Source: Silene latifolia | Lineage: Eukaryota > Streptophyta > Magnoliopsida > Caryophyllales > Caryophyllaceae | DNA: 64,000 nucleotides | NCBI RefSeq assembly: GCF_048544455.1 | Contig: NC_133526.1 | Span: forward strand, 3,054,001 to 3,118,000 | Direction of reading: 5' to 3' | Shown here: positions 34,201-46,289 of the stretch, piece by piece | Position numbering within the stretch: the first letter of the stretch is position 1 | How the letters are laid out: every line of letters begins with the position of its first letter | Program-made: the position numbers and the translations under genes | The notes under the pieces: model-generated | Database searches by the model: none | The model's input: the letters and a program-made list of their open reading frames with translations, nothing else | What the model was told of the DNA's origin: nothing

Positions 34201-34549
34201 GTGTTGGCGTGCCTGCGTGAGTTGGTGCACCCCCAATTAGGTCCAGGAGTGTCTTCAGTTTTGCTACGTCAACCACCTGTCCCATGATGGTGACCTGTTG
34301 ACGGGCGGCGGTGTGTCCGTGAATGTCGGCATTCCGAATTCCGGTTGGATTACTCCGCCGGTGGAGGGTTGCACTACCCCAGAATGGTGAAATGTATCAT
34401 CTTGGTGTAGCTCGGTTTCGTCGGTCACGACTACTTGTTGTTTTGACATCTTAGCTTTTGGGGTGGGTTTTTCTTGTGTTTTTGTTTTTGTTGTTTGGGA
34501 ATGAATGTGACTAGCTTTTAGTGTCTAATTCCCCACAGACGGCGCCAAT

Positions 34550-35113
34550 TGTTCCGGGTGTAAATCCAGAGCAGATGTTTGATACCACTCGTAGCTAGTA
34601 GAATGATGTCCTTGCTAGAGTCCTTCCTGCGGTCTCCGAAACGATGAACAAGCGAGGGCTCGGCTTTGGCCGAGCGTACTCACTCCGACGCTCAAGTCGG
34701 AAACTTAGAGAGGTAAGATGTTCTGCTTGGCTAAGAGTGTATTGTAGAGAGATAAGGAAGATATTACTAGATGAATAGTGGTTATTAGGTCAATTTTGTG
34801 GATCCTTTCCTCAATGAAGGTTGAGGAGTATTTATAGGCGTTCACCTTTTGTCACGTAGTGGCCAAGTGGCCAAGTGGCTATCGGTGGAAAGATCGTTGT
34901 ACCCTCGGCCACGGACTGTGGCGGGCTCGTGCCGGGTCTTGGATATGAGTACGCGGATATGTGTCCCCAGCTTAGCGGCTACCATGCCGAGACTCGGGTG
35001 ACAGCCGATGGGCTCCATCGGCTAGGGTCGTCGAGTCGTTGACTATCTTTGTGGATACCCTTGACCTTGCTCAATATGTTGACTCGGTCAGCGGTGCAGA
35101 ATATGCCCCATCA
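34550..35113 (-). repeat. LTR of element 2 (5' LTR)
   Basis: 564 bp, TGTTCCGGGTG to CCCCATCA; primer site next to it at 34531-34547. Confidence 0.9.
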
Positions 35114-35118
35114 GTTAT

Positions 35119-37700
35119 CAATACAAAAGTGATTTTAATACAAATGGATTGTCTTACCGTGTGAGACTGCCTGTCTTTGTCACGCAATAATTACTGATCA
35201 CTTATATTTCACTTGCATATTCTACGTAAGGTTATGTAATTTTGCCATTATTGGCTTGCTATGTGAGAACGTTATTTTAATAACTTGAAATTTTCTAAAG
35301 GTGTACTTTTAGTGACAAAGTATATATATTCCGGTGTGATGTTATGAACAGCTTGAACAATGGTATTGAAAGTTTCATATCTGCCCTACTAATAATACAT
35401 GACCTGCTATAGAACTGTACTGTTGCTAGATGCATTTGCGGGAGCTCTTGAGTCACTGTGATATGTTGTCGTTAATGTTTTGTTGTAAAACTGTAGCTGT
35501 AAGTGGATGAACATAGCTGAACATAACCTTAGATGGTAAGTTTGCAAAGAACTCATCTGTCACATAATGCCTTTTGCTAGGGATTTCCGTCTGTGAGAGC
35601 ATTGACAGACAGAACGAATATAGCATCAGAGCATCAGCAATTGTCTGTTAAAGGTTGCTGAGTATTTACAGTATAATTTTGCAACTGGCATCTCAAGAAC
35701 CGTCCACAACTTCAAATCTTGATTCCGTCACTGCGTACTTCATCCGTTGTATGTTTGTATTTATATAATTATATTCCCACATTCTGCTCATGCTTTCTCA
35801 GGAATATTTACATTTCTTCCGACGGCCGGTATTAAACATAATGTGTCACTGTTTGTTCGACAAAAGTATTTGTTAGGGAATCAAAATTGGACCATAATGT
35901 TACGTGTAACGTATCTGAAAGCAACATGCATGAATTCAACATTTTATGTAGCTACCAAAATAGCACTAGATATTATATAAGGAGACCTCGGAAAAATTCG
36001 AAAATTTTAGTTACAAGTTCCGAAATTTCCCAAAGCCAGCGGGGGCGAGCGCTTCTGCTAACCCTCCCTCACCACTGTTCACAACCGGAAAATTTAACCG
36101 CGTTAGTTACATTTTTTTCCTTTTCGTTTTTTCCTTCTTGTGCCTTATTTTTATTATTTTTCTGGTGCATTAAATTCTGACTCTGCCGCTGTTAACTGAT
36201 TTAGATCAAATCTTTTGGAATAATATATGTTGATTGTGCAAAGAGTATATGATGCTATATGGTGAGGATTCAATGAGATAAGCACAAGAATTGTGGATAA
36301 CTAAATTATTGAGAAATATACTATAAATGAGTATGCCTTGCAATTAGCATCTTGATGATTAAGATGGGAATATATAATGTTGGTCATAAAAAATGTCTAA
36401 CATGTCCACTTTAGAAATTCGCAAATATCAATTGTTATGGCCTTATTGGAGACATGTGGGTGATTCTCGATTTAATTAATAAAAAACTATATAGCATTTC
36501 GAATATTGTGAGGTTATTCTATTTGGTGGTTGTTTGTTTACCCTTTATGTGAATGTGAATGTGAATTCATATGAATTATTAAACTAAAAAATTATTTAAT
36601 TACTTCGTTTCTCATGAACTAAAACCCCTCAGGAGTTAGGACTTGTGAATCGTATATATTTCAATTACTATATCCGAATTTTCTTAGCATCATACAATCT
36701 AACAAATATTTTTAAACTAAACACGCCAACAATTTATATTAATCAACTCTTTATGTTACTCCAGTTCTTCTTATCCCCTCACGCATATGTGTCACACATA
36801 GAGCCAACCAAAATTTCAAAAGTACAGACCAACTCGGCCTGGGGTCACACGATTGGCCCATTTTCCCCATCCCGCCTCCTATCCAAGCCAGGCAAGGACC
36901 AGAGATTCCCGGTCCAACCTGTTTGGTCCTAGTAAAAACTCAATAAATAAATAAACGTTCTATGGGCTGGGGCCGGGCCAAGCCGCCCTCTCTTCAGCTT
37001 CGTGCTTGGGCCACAAATTTGGAGCCTAGCTTGGCCCAATGGCCACCTCTAGTTGCATATTCGACACTTGAACGTGAATTTTACTTTGACACCTCATCGT
37101 AAGTCAAAATATAACCAACTCCGATAATTAAACACGTACCCATGTGAGTAAAACGTGTTGAAATAAAACGTTGAACCAAACCATATAAGCATGAACAAAA
37201 ATTCACCTACTTACTTGAGTGCTCGATTTACTGATTAATTGTTCTCGAATAAAGGGTGTCGTTGCATGTAAAGAGATGCAAGAATCACTGAATCTTGACA
37301 ATAATTAGTCACTTGTACTTTGAAAAGGTATGCCCACTCTTACTATTATGAGTCATGACTGTCTCCAATATAGTGCAAGTCTTTTTCAATAGGGTTAGTG
37401 TAATTTTGGTATATTATATCATGATTCGGGTTTTTGAGACGAGTTATTTGATTGTTCGATTTGAGTTATTTTGAGTTATAGTGTACTTTATGTGGTACAA
37501 AATTAATCTATATTTCATATATCTCAATTATTTCCTTATGATATTTAGTTGGTTTTGCTTCAGACAAGTCATTTTGTCTGAAGCAATAAGACGGGATTTT
37601 ATAATCATTTTACAACCAAATATGACCACTATTGAAAAACAAGTTACCGTAATTCGCAACATTGACTGTATCAGTGTGGTTATATTTAACCATAAAATGG
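35119..37700. other. Intergenic, no gene recognised
   Basis: Decayed AT-rich DNA. Short frames near 35747-36180 show no known domain. 36840-37050 holds GGCCCA/GGGCCGGGCC-rich words resembling another decayed GC-motif transposon. Confidence 0.4.
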
Positions 37701-37702
37701 TA

Positions 37703-38016
37703 CTCCCTCCAATTCTATGTATTCTTCCCTTTGTTTAAGGGTATGAGAATTAAGGAGAGTAATAAAATAAGAGTAAAAAGTTGGGTGGGGTTTGGTGATT
37801 AGAGAGAAGGATGAATAATTATGAGTTAAATAAGAAATGGTGGGGCCAAAACTTTAAGAAAAGTAATAAAATATGAGTAAAAGTGTTGGGTGGGATTTGG
37901 TGATAGGAGAGAGAAATGAATAAAATAAGAGAAAAAGTTTCCAAAATAAGAAAGGGGAAGAAAACCTGAATAATCCGTTTTAGGAAATAGGGAAAAATAT
38001 ATAGAATAGGAGGGAG
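37703..38016. mobile_element. Stowaway-type MITE
   Basis: Left end CTCCCTCCAATTCTATGTAT mirrors the right end ATATAGAATAGGAGGGAG. TA flanks at 37701-37702 and 38017-38018. The interior carries two imperfect direct copies of AGTAATAAAAT.GAGTAAAA with GTTGGGTGGGRTTTGGTGAT, so the core is partly duplicated. Noncoding. Confidence 0.8.
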
Positions 38017-38326
38017 TAATATATAACAAAGTTTCAACGAAAAGTGACCTTGGGAAAAAAGTATTTGCATATGATATTTGAGTACGATTGACTGATTGAG
38101 CGTAGTTTTGATTTGGGCCTAAACATGGGACTGACCAAACTGTTTGCTATGGATTTCACCAATTGTTTTGGTTCGGACTATCCAAGACCGTATTATAAAC
38201 TCCAATCAGCCAAAGCAATATTGCTGGACCATAGCACACATGACATGAGTGTCCAATCAATCATCTTTTGTCCTTCTTAATTGATTTTTAGGCGATGCTC
38301 ATTCTAGAAACTAGTCGTAGTAAATA

Positions 38327-38585
38327 CTTCCTCCGTTTCATTGAATTGTTTATATTTGCTTTTTGGGCATTATTCATAAGTTAGAAGAATTTTCAATACA
38401 ATTTCTAATGTATAACATAAAAGATAATCATGTGAGATCTTTTTTAAATCGTCCTACCGAGTGCATTATGAAAATCAAATTTTTATAATTTTTAATGATA
38501 TGTAACTAAAGATGTGAACAAAATAAAACAAGTATTGACATACGTGCATAAACCAAACGTAAACTATCATATGGAACAGAGGAAG
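38327..38585. mobile_element. Stowaway-like MITE
   Basis: Ends CTTCCTCCGTTTCATTGAAT and TATGGAACAGAGGAAG are inverted repeats with some decay. TA flanks at 38325-38326 and 38586-38587. About 259 bp and noncoding. Confidence 0.65.
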
Positions 38586-38589
38586 TATC

Positions 38590-39535
38590 TTTTAAAAGGA
38601 AAATGAGATAGCGACACCCGGTGTTACCAAGTTTGAGTAACACCGATGGCATTTTTGTAAGATTATCTCTAATTTTCTCTCTTTTTCTACAATTTTTGAA
38701 TTTCAAATTGATTCACTAAAAAGGATATAGTTGGAAGTTTAATATCATTTTGAATTATTAAAAATAGAATTATTGTAAAAATGAATCGACTTTGTAGCGA
38801 TTGCTTCATAACTAGGATTGTGTAATCATATAATACAATTCTTTTGGAGGGACCTTAATGATCGATCATCGATAAATATAATACGATCCTTTTATAGCGA
38901 TTGCTTCATAACTAGTTTCACGATCTTGAGAAACACTTGAGATAAATTCAATTAAAGCTATAAGTTTGGTCTTTGAATTTTCAAACTTACGCTAAACATC
39001 AAAACATGAACTACTTTTCATGTTTATCATCAATCTATGCGATCCCAGTATTTCTAGATAAACTTGGATTTATTTATTCAATCTTCAATCATTTTCTACC
39101 TTTCTTTGTTGATTAACACGTTTGGATTTTTCATGTTCATCAATTGATATTAGTTATCATGGAGAATTATTAGGCAGATTTAGATGAAATGCTTCCGAAA
39201 TGTATCCGATACTCTAAATTACATTTATAACCTTCGTAATTTGGAGCAAAATTGAAAATTTTATCTTCTTACCCTTTTTTTAAAGGGTAATGCTAAATAC
39301 AACCCAGTAGGTTGTATTTAAGCATTAAATACCTTCTAATTTGGGTATTAATTTAGGAATTAAGAACTAAATTACACATTAATCAATACAATTAATGCAT
39401 ATATTAAGAATTTATTTTCTCTTTTGATTTCTTAAATACAACCCACTGAGTTGTATTTATCATTACCCTTTTTTTAATTAGGGTGTTATCGAGTTTCGTT
39501 AACACCCGATGGTGCCCTAGCACTTCCCCTTTTAA
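38590..39535. mobile_element. DNA element with ~55-bp inverted ends, carrying a nested MITE
   Basis: The left end (TTTTAAAAGGAAAATGAGAT, then CGGTGTTACC and GTAACACCGATGG) is repeated in inverted form at the right end (AACACCCGATGGTGCC to CCCCTTTTAAAA). The ends are themselves partly palindromic (CGGTGTTAC/GTAACACCG). The family is unclear; it could be Mutator-like. The MITE at 39285-39468 sits inside. Confidence 0.45.
39285..39468. mobile_element. MITE with 38-bp TIR and 9-bp target duplication (Mutator-like)
   Basis: Left end GGGTAATGCTAAATACAACC pairs with right end GGTTGTATTTATCATTACCC-type sequence; the inverted repeats span about 38 bp with a few mismatches. Flanks TTTTTTTAA at 39275-39283 and 39469-39477 are a 9-bp duplication, though low in complexity. 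Within each arm AATACAACCCA...TGGGTTGTATT forms a further small hairpin. Confidence 0.65.
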
Positions 39536-39915
39536 AATTGTTTTAAATTAAAAACGGGTTTAAGTAGATATCTCAAAGAATAACAATGTTCGTTACTAAT
39601 CGAATATATAGGCGGCTTTCACATTTGCAATTGTCCAAATTAAGAACTTGGATATAGTGAAACTTAGATCTAACAAAACTGACTCGACTCGCACCTGAAT
39701 TGACCCGGACTTGTTTAATCTGACCCGAAAGTTTTTATTCCCAAATAACTTGAAAATAACCAACCCAAAAATGGTCTGAAACCGAAATAACCCGACTCAA
39801 ACAACCTGAACTTGAATTTATTCAACCCGAACCTGTTCCGATTAACCGGTTTAACGGCTCTAGTTAAACTACCACAAATTCTCATTGAATACGGACACTA
39901 TCCGTCAGAAGCTGA

Positions 39916-40410
39916 TGTTGGGGTAGCAACCCAAGTCCCAAATTGAAAAATAAGAGGAGTCTTACCTAGTTTATAAGAGACCCATCACTTCATTAGTATG
40001 AGGCCTTTTGGGAAGGAGCCAAATAACAAATTAGTGCGGGCTAGGCCTAAAGCGGACAATATCATACAAATGTGACGGAGTGGTGGAGGCGACAGTTCCA
40101 ACAAGTGGTATCAGAGTCGATGGTTCAGCTGGGTCCAGTGTGTGGTGGGAGCCCGAGGCAAGTGGACTGCCTTTGCGCAATGTGGATGAGCGCCCTCGCG
40201 ATTGGAGATCTGTGGGTACCTTGTGTCGAAAGTCTTCCTGATAATATGGTGATCAGGCGGTGGGTCTCGTTGATGGACAAATATTATCGCTGGAGGGGAG
40301 GACAATGCAAATGGATAGTACAAGTGGGGAAATGGATACCCCTACTTGCCCTCTCGCTTGCATTTTGTGAGAGAGTCACTGATCGTGAGACTATTAAACT
40401 ACAATGTTGA
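39916..40410 (+). mobile_element. Ty1/copia-type short LTR with primer site (TRIM-like fragment, fossil)
   Basis: An LTR of about 188 bp runs from TGTTGGGGTAGC (39916) to TTCCAACA (40103). Two bases on, TGGTATCAGAG matches the initiator-Met tRNA primer site typical of copia and TRIM elements. Internal noncoding sequence follows to about 40410. I found no second LTR in the window, so this is a partial, broken copy; the short LTR suggests a TRIM or similar small family. Confidence 0.6.
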
Positions 40411-40559
40411 GTCTTCCAAAATCCAAAAAGGCTGCGTTGGCATGCAGTCATGCAACCCCACAGATTTGGCCTCGCATTTGCACCTTAAAACCCTACAGAC
40501 TGCAACTTTATTAGAAACCACTCCTTTTTTATCAAAAATTGATTTCTAGCTCCCACAAA

Positions 40560-43500
40560 GATATACTTGTATGAAACATCACCCTTGTAAATATAATATC
40601 AAACATGTTTTCTCTAAATTGTTTCAACACGTGATAAAACTCCAAAGCCACTCAATTTATGAGCTTAGTATTTTTGTTGTTAATTTTGTTCCTTTTGTAG
40701 GTCCTTAGTTTTTCACTGATATACACAAATTCTCATGGGACAAACATATTTTCACGAGCTTGCGACAGATTAAGTAATACTCATGTAAATATATAAGACA
40801 AAAGCAGAGTAATAAGGGAAAAACATTCTGTTTTGTCTTATCTACCTACATGGGTAGTATTTAACCCATCGCAAACATGTGCGCCACAAGGGAGACTTAT
40901 TGATGAGTGTCACCAGTCATCAATTCGTCAATAATTTCAGTTAATATATTATTTCCCCCATTTCGTTATCCATTGTTTGAAATTATGTCCGTTAAGCTGT
41001 TCGAGTATAAACTCTGAACTGCCATAAGTAAATAAAAAATACTCTAGCTAACAATTTGAGTGAAGAATGCCATATATAGATTTTTCGAAAGACAAGGGTA
41101 AATAATATACGTGAATCATTGTTGTCTTTGTACATACAGTTTTTTAAATAATATTGTTACACGTACTATTTACAAGTACAACCACGTTATCATACCATAA
41201 AATTCACAATAAAAAAATGCTAATTAATAATTTACATGACTAAAGTTTAAAGTAGAATTATTTTCTTGCACAAAAACTTCAAAGAATGTTTACCCCGTAG
41301 GCCCTAACTATATACAAATCATGATTCAACTATTACATAGAACAATTTTATAACAGTAGCTTATACCCTCATTTAATAATACTCGCAAATAATGTACAAA
41401 AGTTATTATTATAAGATCGTAATAATCATATACAAGCCCGTATAACCTACAACTTATAAACCTCATTCAATAATATCGATAAGTAAGATCGTAATAAACG
41501 TATATCAGTCTTATTTAAGAATTTAGATGAAATAATAAAACAAATGTTTCTCAATCAATTTCCAATTTGTTTTATTTAATTTGTTGGTTATTGTAAAGTG
41601 CTCTACCGACGTTTTTGGTGGTTGGTTCTTTGATAATCACATGATTCTTATCAAAAATGTATGAATCTAAGATAATACAACTTGTCAAAGTGTCCCATTC
41701 TCAGGTAGGTCTATTGGATCTTTATTATTTACAGTTTCCACCATTAATTATCGACTATAATAAGCCAACTACCCGTCATTCTCACTTATTGTTTTTAGTA
41801 AAAAAAACTCTTAAAATATCAGCCGGTTTTAATTATGTCATAAGTATACGTTATATGATAGTTTCATATAATTCATAAATCCTTGTTTAAGATCGATATT
41901 CAAACAATAACATGAGATAAAATATTGAATGCCTAAAAAGTGAATAACAAATTTTTGTCCCACCTTTCTATATGAGGTAGTATTTGAGTTGTATTATGCT
42001 AAAACGGATATTACTATCTGAAGGAAGACCAATTGATATTTAAAATGTACATGTATCGGAAGATAAGCCTCAATATAATGCACCTATTTTATGGGACATA
42101 TATATATGTATAGTGTGTGCACAATAAAGATGATTAGTCTTTTAGCATATTAATTAATTTGTCTAGATTACTATAATAATTAATAAAGGGTTTAAGATTT
42201 GAACATTTGTTCCAAATGTCAAAAGATGTTGATGTACTTAATTAAAGAGTAGTTAGTGGATGTGAGACTATATTTCATGCTTGACTTTAGTAAAAGGAGG
42301 GTATAATGCTACTCTGAAATTATTAATGTTATTCATATTTGTTATATAGTGAACAGTAATATGTTTTTAGACTTGCCTTATATTGTTATATGGGTTTTTC
42401 TAACATGTGTCCTAAGGGCACATGTTAATAAGTTAAGTATGGAAATATTTTTAACATTATATTATTAATTATTGCAAATATGAGTTTTATCTCTAATTTG
42501 TCATGATATATTTCCAACAAACCTTCCCTAATTAACTAATTAAATGTGTAGTATATTATTGTTTTCCTTAATAAATCTATCCTTTATCAAACTCTAAAAT
42601 TTGTGCAATTATACTATATTTAAGTACACTGTATCGAATATATGTGATTGTTAAATGTTGAGACGCGACATAAAATATGGATGGCTTTTGAAACTTCGAA
42701 GTAAGTTATTATATAAAAGTAATAATCTTGTTCAACGTATGAAGTAGATTGAATCGAAGATTTTTTCAAAATACTTTCTATTATATACAGAGTATATAAT
42801 AATTGTCGTGTCAAAATTATAATAATTATAATAGCTTGCTTACTTTTGTTATATTGACTTTTAAGTGTTGGCTTAATTCGTCTCAGTAGGCATCTTTTTA
42901 AACTATATATAATTATTAACTTATTGCGTAGCTAAATCGAAGGATTATATGATTTTGAGTAAAGCTAAAGCACGTTATTCAAGCATAACAATAATTGTAA
43001 TAAAAAATTATTACCCAAGATATGGAGTATAATTATATTCTATACCATTTGACATTAATTTAATTTGTTTATTTTTATATGCTACTTTTGATTATAAAGT
43101 TCACACCATGAAGATTCGTACTTGCTTTCGTGAATTGTTGGTTTGGTAATCGTTAATTAGTTGCATTAAATTAATACACCATTTTTTTAGTTTCATATAT
43201 TTTATACGAAAGTATCATAACGTAACAATCAAAATACAGGTTAATGGAGGGGCGGAGCCAGCTAAAAGTAGTATATCACTTGTTAGAGTCGTTATCCTAA
43301 ACCCCTAAAGAATAGTTAAAGTTAAACGATCTTGCTGCTAAAAAATTCTTAAGTATGAGTCCTTAATATAATATAAAACGAAATTTATTGTCCAAACTCC
43401 AAACTACATAATTTGACCATAATAATAATTAAAACAAGAACATTATTATAAAAGGGGCAGAAATGTATAAATCTAAATAACGTTTAGCACAAAAAAAGTC

Positions 43501-43955
43501 AATTATACGAGACAAAATACGTGATATAAATAATGCCAATAACATGGCATGCATGTGGACACGGTATACAAATCATAATCTGAATTATAATAAATTTTAG
43601 GGTTAATTAATTAACATTAATTCTCAACGGGAGATATTCGTCTATAGTTATAGACGGGTAAATATCTATCCACTTTAAGCATAGACAAACAATAAGTTGC
43701 GAGGCGCAAAAATATCACCGCTTTAAACATATTTGATCCAACTTTCACTATAAACAGATATATATTCGTCTATAGTGAGACTAACTGATTAATTAATACA
43801 AAGCGACAAGTATACAACTTGTTACACGTTGGTAAGTTGTCACCTTTATAAGGTTCGCTTACAAGTTTGTATTATTATGTCATGCATATATACTCTGACA
43901 ATATTTATCATTTGCGACCGATAAAAAGTAACCAGTTTATAATATATAGTATCGA
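40560..43955. other. AT-rich intergenic, no gene recognised
   Basis: Very AT-rich with no convincing coding potential. Around 42392-42530 one end of a MITE (GGGTTTTTCTAACATGTG, CCTAAGGGCACATGTTAATA) matches the family at 51883-52067. 43620-43780 has CGTCTATAGT repeats in both orientations, perhaps another small inverted-repeat element. Confidence 0.45.
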
Positions 43956-43959
43956 AAAT

Positions 43960-44075
43960 ATTTTAGTTTAGTGGTTAAGACGAAGGTATTGTGGACAATA
44001 GATTTCAGATTCGAATCTCGCTTCCTTTCTATTATAATGCGTCTATATGCGCGCTTTGTTAGATTAAAAAAATAA
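43960..44075 (+). mobile_element. tRNA-derived SINE-like fragment
   Basis: TAGTTTAGTGGTTAAGA resembles a box A, and AGATTCGAATCTCG about 45 nt later resembles a box B. The arrangement is like a plant SINE head. No clear tail or target duplication was found. Confidence 0.4.
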
Positions 44076-44079
44076 TACA

Positions 44080-45770
44080 CAGTCGTTATTTTATGTTCAA
44101 AAGGTGATAATTTTAAAAAGTGGGTTTTATAATAATAAAAATTGGTCTCTTTTATTTGGGATACTTTGATACATGTGATAATCTTAGTTGTACATTATAC
44201 TAATTTATTCTCCACAATTTTGAATGTTCCAAAGAAAACTTTTAGCTTATTTTTGAATAGTTTATTAGGCAACTTGTTCCATAAAATATTTGAATCACGG
44301 GGTGGCAATGTAATAATCATGATGTGTGGTTGATATTTCTAACATTATCATCAACAAGTATTTTGATAAAAACAACTTGAACTACTTTAGCATTTTGATA
44401 TAATAATCATTGTTATGACCTAAAGAAAGTAGTGAATGCTTTAGCATTCTTATCTAGAACTACTTTTGTTTTAACAATGTCTTTTAAATTTTTTACTTCT
44501 CATATTTACAAATAACTAGTTTTTGAGTTGAAATCGAAAATATACATTTTATTTGAGAATACCAAGTTTATGTATCACAAATCACAATTTACTTTAACTT
44601 ATGTTTTCACCACACGCAGCTAATACTAAAAGTCAATATAATTCATCATAAAAATGAATAAAACCTACTTCATATTATTCATAATTGTGTAGCGACAATC
44701 TTACTTACTCTAACGTTCAATTATGGGTTATTCTACATAGTTTATTTATATTTGTTTAGGTTATGTATTGTATAATTGCATAGAGTCATAGACTTTCTCT
44801 TCGGTTATTACGGGGTATTGTTAACCGTAACTTTTCAAATAAAAATTAAATCTTAACAAGTTTCGTAATTACCAATCACCCAATTATGTGAAAGGTCTCT
44901 CAATAACGCTATTGAGAGACCGTTTCTCTGAAGTTTTGTGTATTACTTATAGATGAAAAGATTAATACTTATAAATAATAGACGATGTCCATAAGAAAAC
45001 AGGTAAACAAATAATCCGTCTAAAATCTAAAACATTAATCACTATAGTATAAACCTAAACCATATATATTGTCTACAAATCTATACAACATGTTGCCACA
45101 TTTGAAGTAACTACTTGAAATGAGACAAATCCACATGAATATGCGACAAAGGGCTAGCATTTACTCCACATGAATATGTGAAATGTGTTGGACTTGAGTC
45201 ATGAAAGAGTGAACCCAACAAATTATAAATGTATGTACTAAAGTGGCTCCACGATCATAATTATCAATCAAGCAAGCATTTAAAGAGCTATATTCCAAAT
45301 TTTCAACCTTCAATCAATTAACACAAATTCACATAGTTGTGACGACATTATTCCGTCACAAACTTGTAATATCTTATAATTAAGGCAGAAGTGAAAGAAC
45401 ATGTAAAAAGGTAAGTGAAAATGAAGCTTTAAGAAATCACAAGCTTGTGACCGTCACAGGTAAGACGGTCTGTTAACTTAAAACATAAATTCGATATTTC
45501 TAAAATGAATTAGGAAAAAATAAAAAAAAAATAAAAAAAATTACACGTATACAAATTGCCCTTATCGTTATATTTTAGATAACCTTCTCCACATATAATA
45601 ACTAAATTAAACTGAAGTGAATTGAACTTAACTGAGATTAAGTAAGAAAAACCCGACTGCACGGGATAACGACCTCAATTAATGAATTAGCTCTTTATCA
45701 CTATGGAGACCATTACTTGCTCTAAAAAGATTGTCAATTTGTTTTCACTAACAAGAACACACTTCTAGTA
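44080..45770. other. AT-rich intergenic, no gene recognised
   Basis: No gene. 45335-45475 holds the GTGACGN/CCGTCACA dispersed motif also found at 3690-3895. Confidence 0.4.
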
Positions 45771-45777
45771 AGGAAGA

Positions 45778-46230
45778 AATCTGGTGGAAGAAACCTAAAA
45801 ACGGTTTCCTAAAGCTAAATTTTGACGGATCGAGAATATAAGGCAATAAAGCTGTTTTAGGATATTTTATAAGAGATCATAATGGTAAAGTCGTTTTGTT
45901 ATGAGCAAAAAAATGTGGATCCAACAATATTCTTGTTGCGAAAGTTCTCGTTTTGAGAGAATGCATTTTAGCAGTTAAATATTTAGGAATCTCAAAGTTA
46001 ATTGTGGAGGGTGATAATTAACGTGTTATTAACTCAATCCGTAGTACTTGACAAATTCTTTGTGAAATTTCTATTATTACCAAGGATGTAAAATTATATT
46101 TTCATTTTTTCGAGGAAGTGATAATTAAACCTTGCTATCGTGAAACCAACAAAGTTGTTGACTTTATGACTTTTATTAGACATTTATATCAACCACTTTT
46201 GAGGTGGTTTGAAAGCCGTCGGTGGCTTTA
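45778..46230 (+). pseudogene. LINE-type RNase H domain remnant
   Basis: The plus-strand translation shows a plant RNase H-like (RVT_3) pattern: WWKKPKNGFLKLNFDGS, then AVLGYFIRDHNGKVVL, then VLRECILAVKYLGISKLIVE-GDN and FEEVIIKPCYRETNKVVDFM. This fits the RNase H end of plant L1-like LINEs or related domesticated genes. The first catalytic Asp (NFDGS), the Glu (LREC) and a second Asp (EGDN) are present, but at least four in-frame stops interrupt it (for example after SRI, after KVVLL and after EGDN). No reverse transcriptase lies upstream, so this is an orphan 3' fragment. Confidence 0.65.
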
Positions 46231-46289
46231 AGTCTTTAACTTACATCACTCATTCAAAAGAACAAAATAAGTTGATCTTACTCTAAATG

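Larger units (their letters stand above)
31260..35113 (-). mobile_element. LTR element 2, short relative of element 1 (fossil)
   Basis: Complete LTR-to-LTR unit of 3.85 kb with its own 5-bp duplication GTTAT (31255-31259 and 35114-35118), so an independent insertion. Parts: LTRs 31260-31828 and 34550-35113; primer site 34531-34547, identical to that of element 1; the first part of gag; and the plus-strand antisense region. It lacks the gag core, protease and minisatellite. Non-autonomous and broken. LTRs differ mostly at CAG/CTG sites plus a modest number of other changes, so it looks fairly young. Confidence 0.9.
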
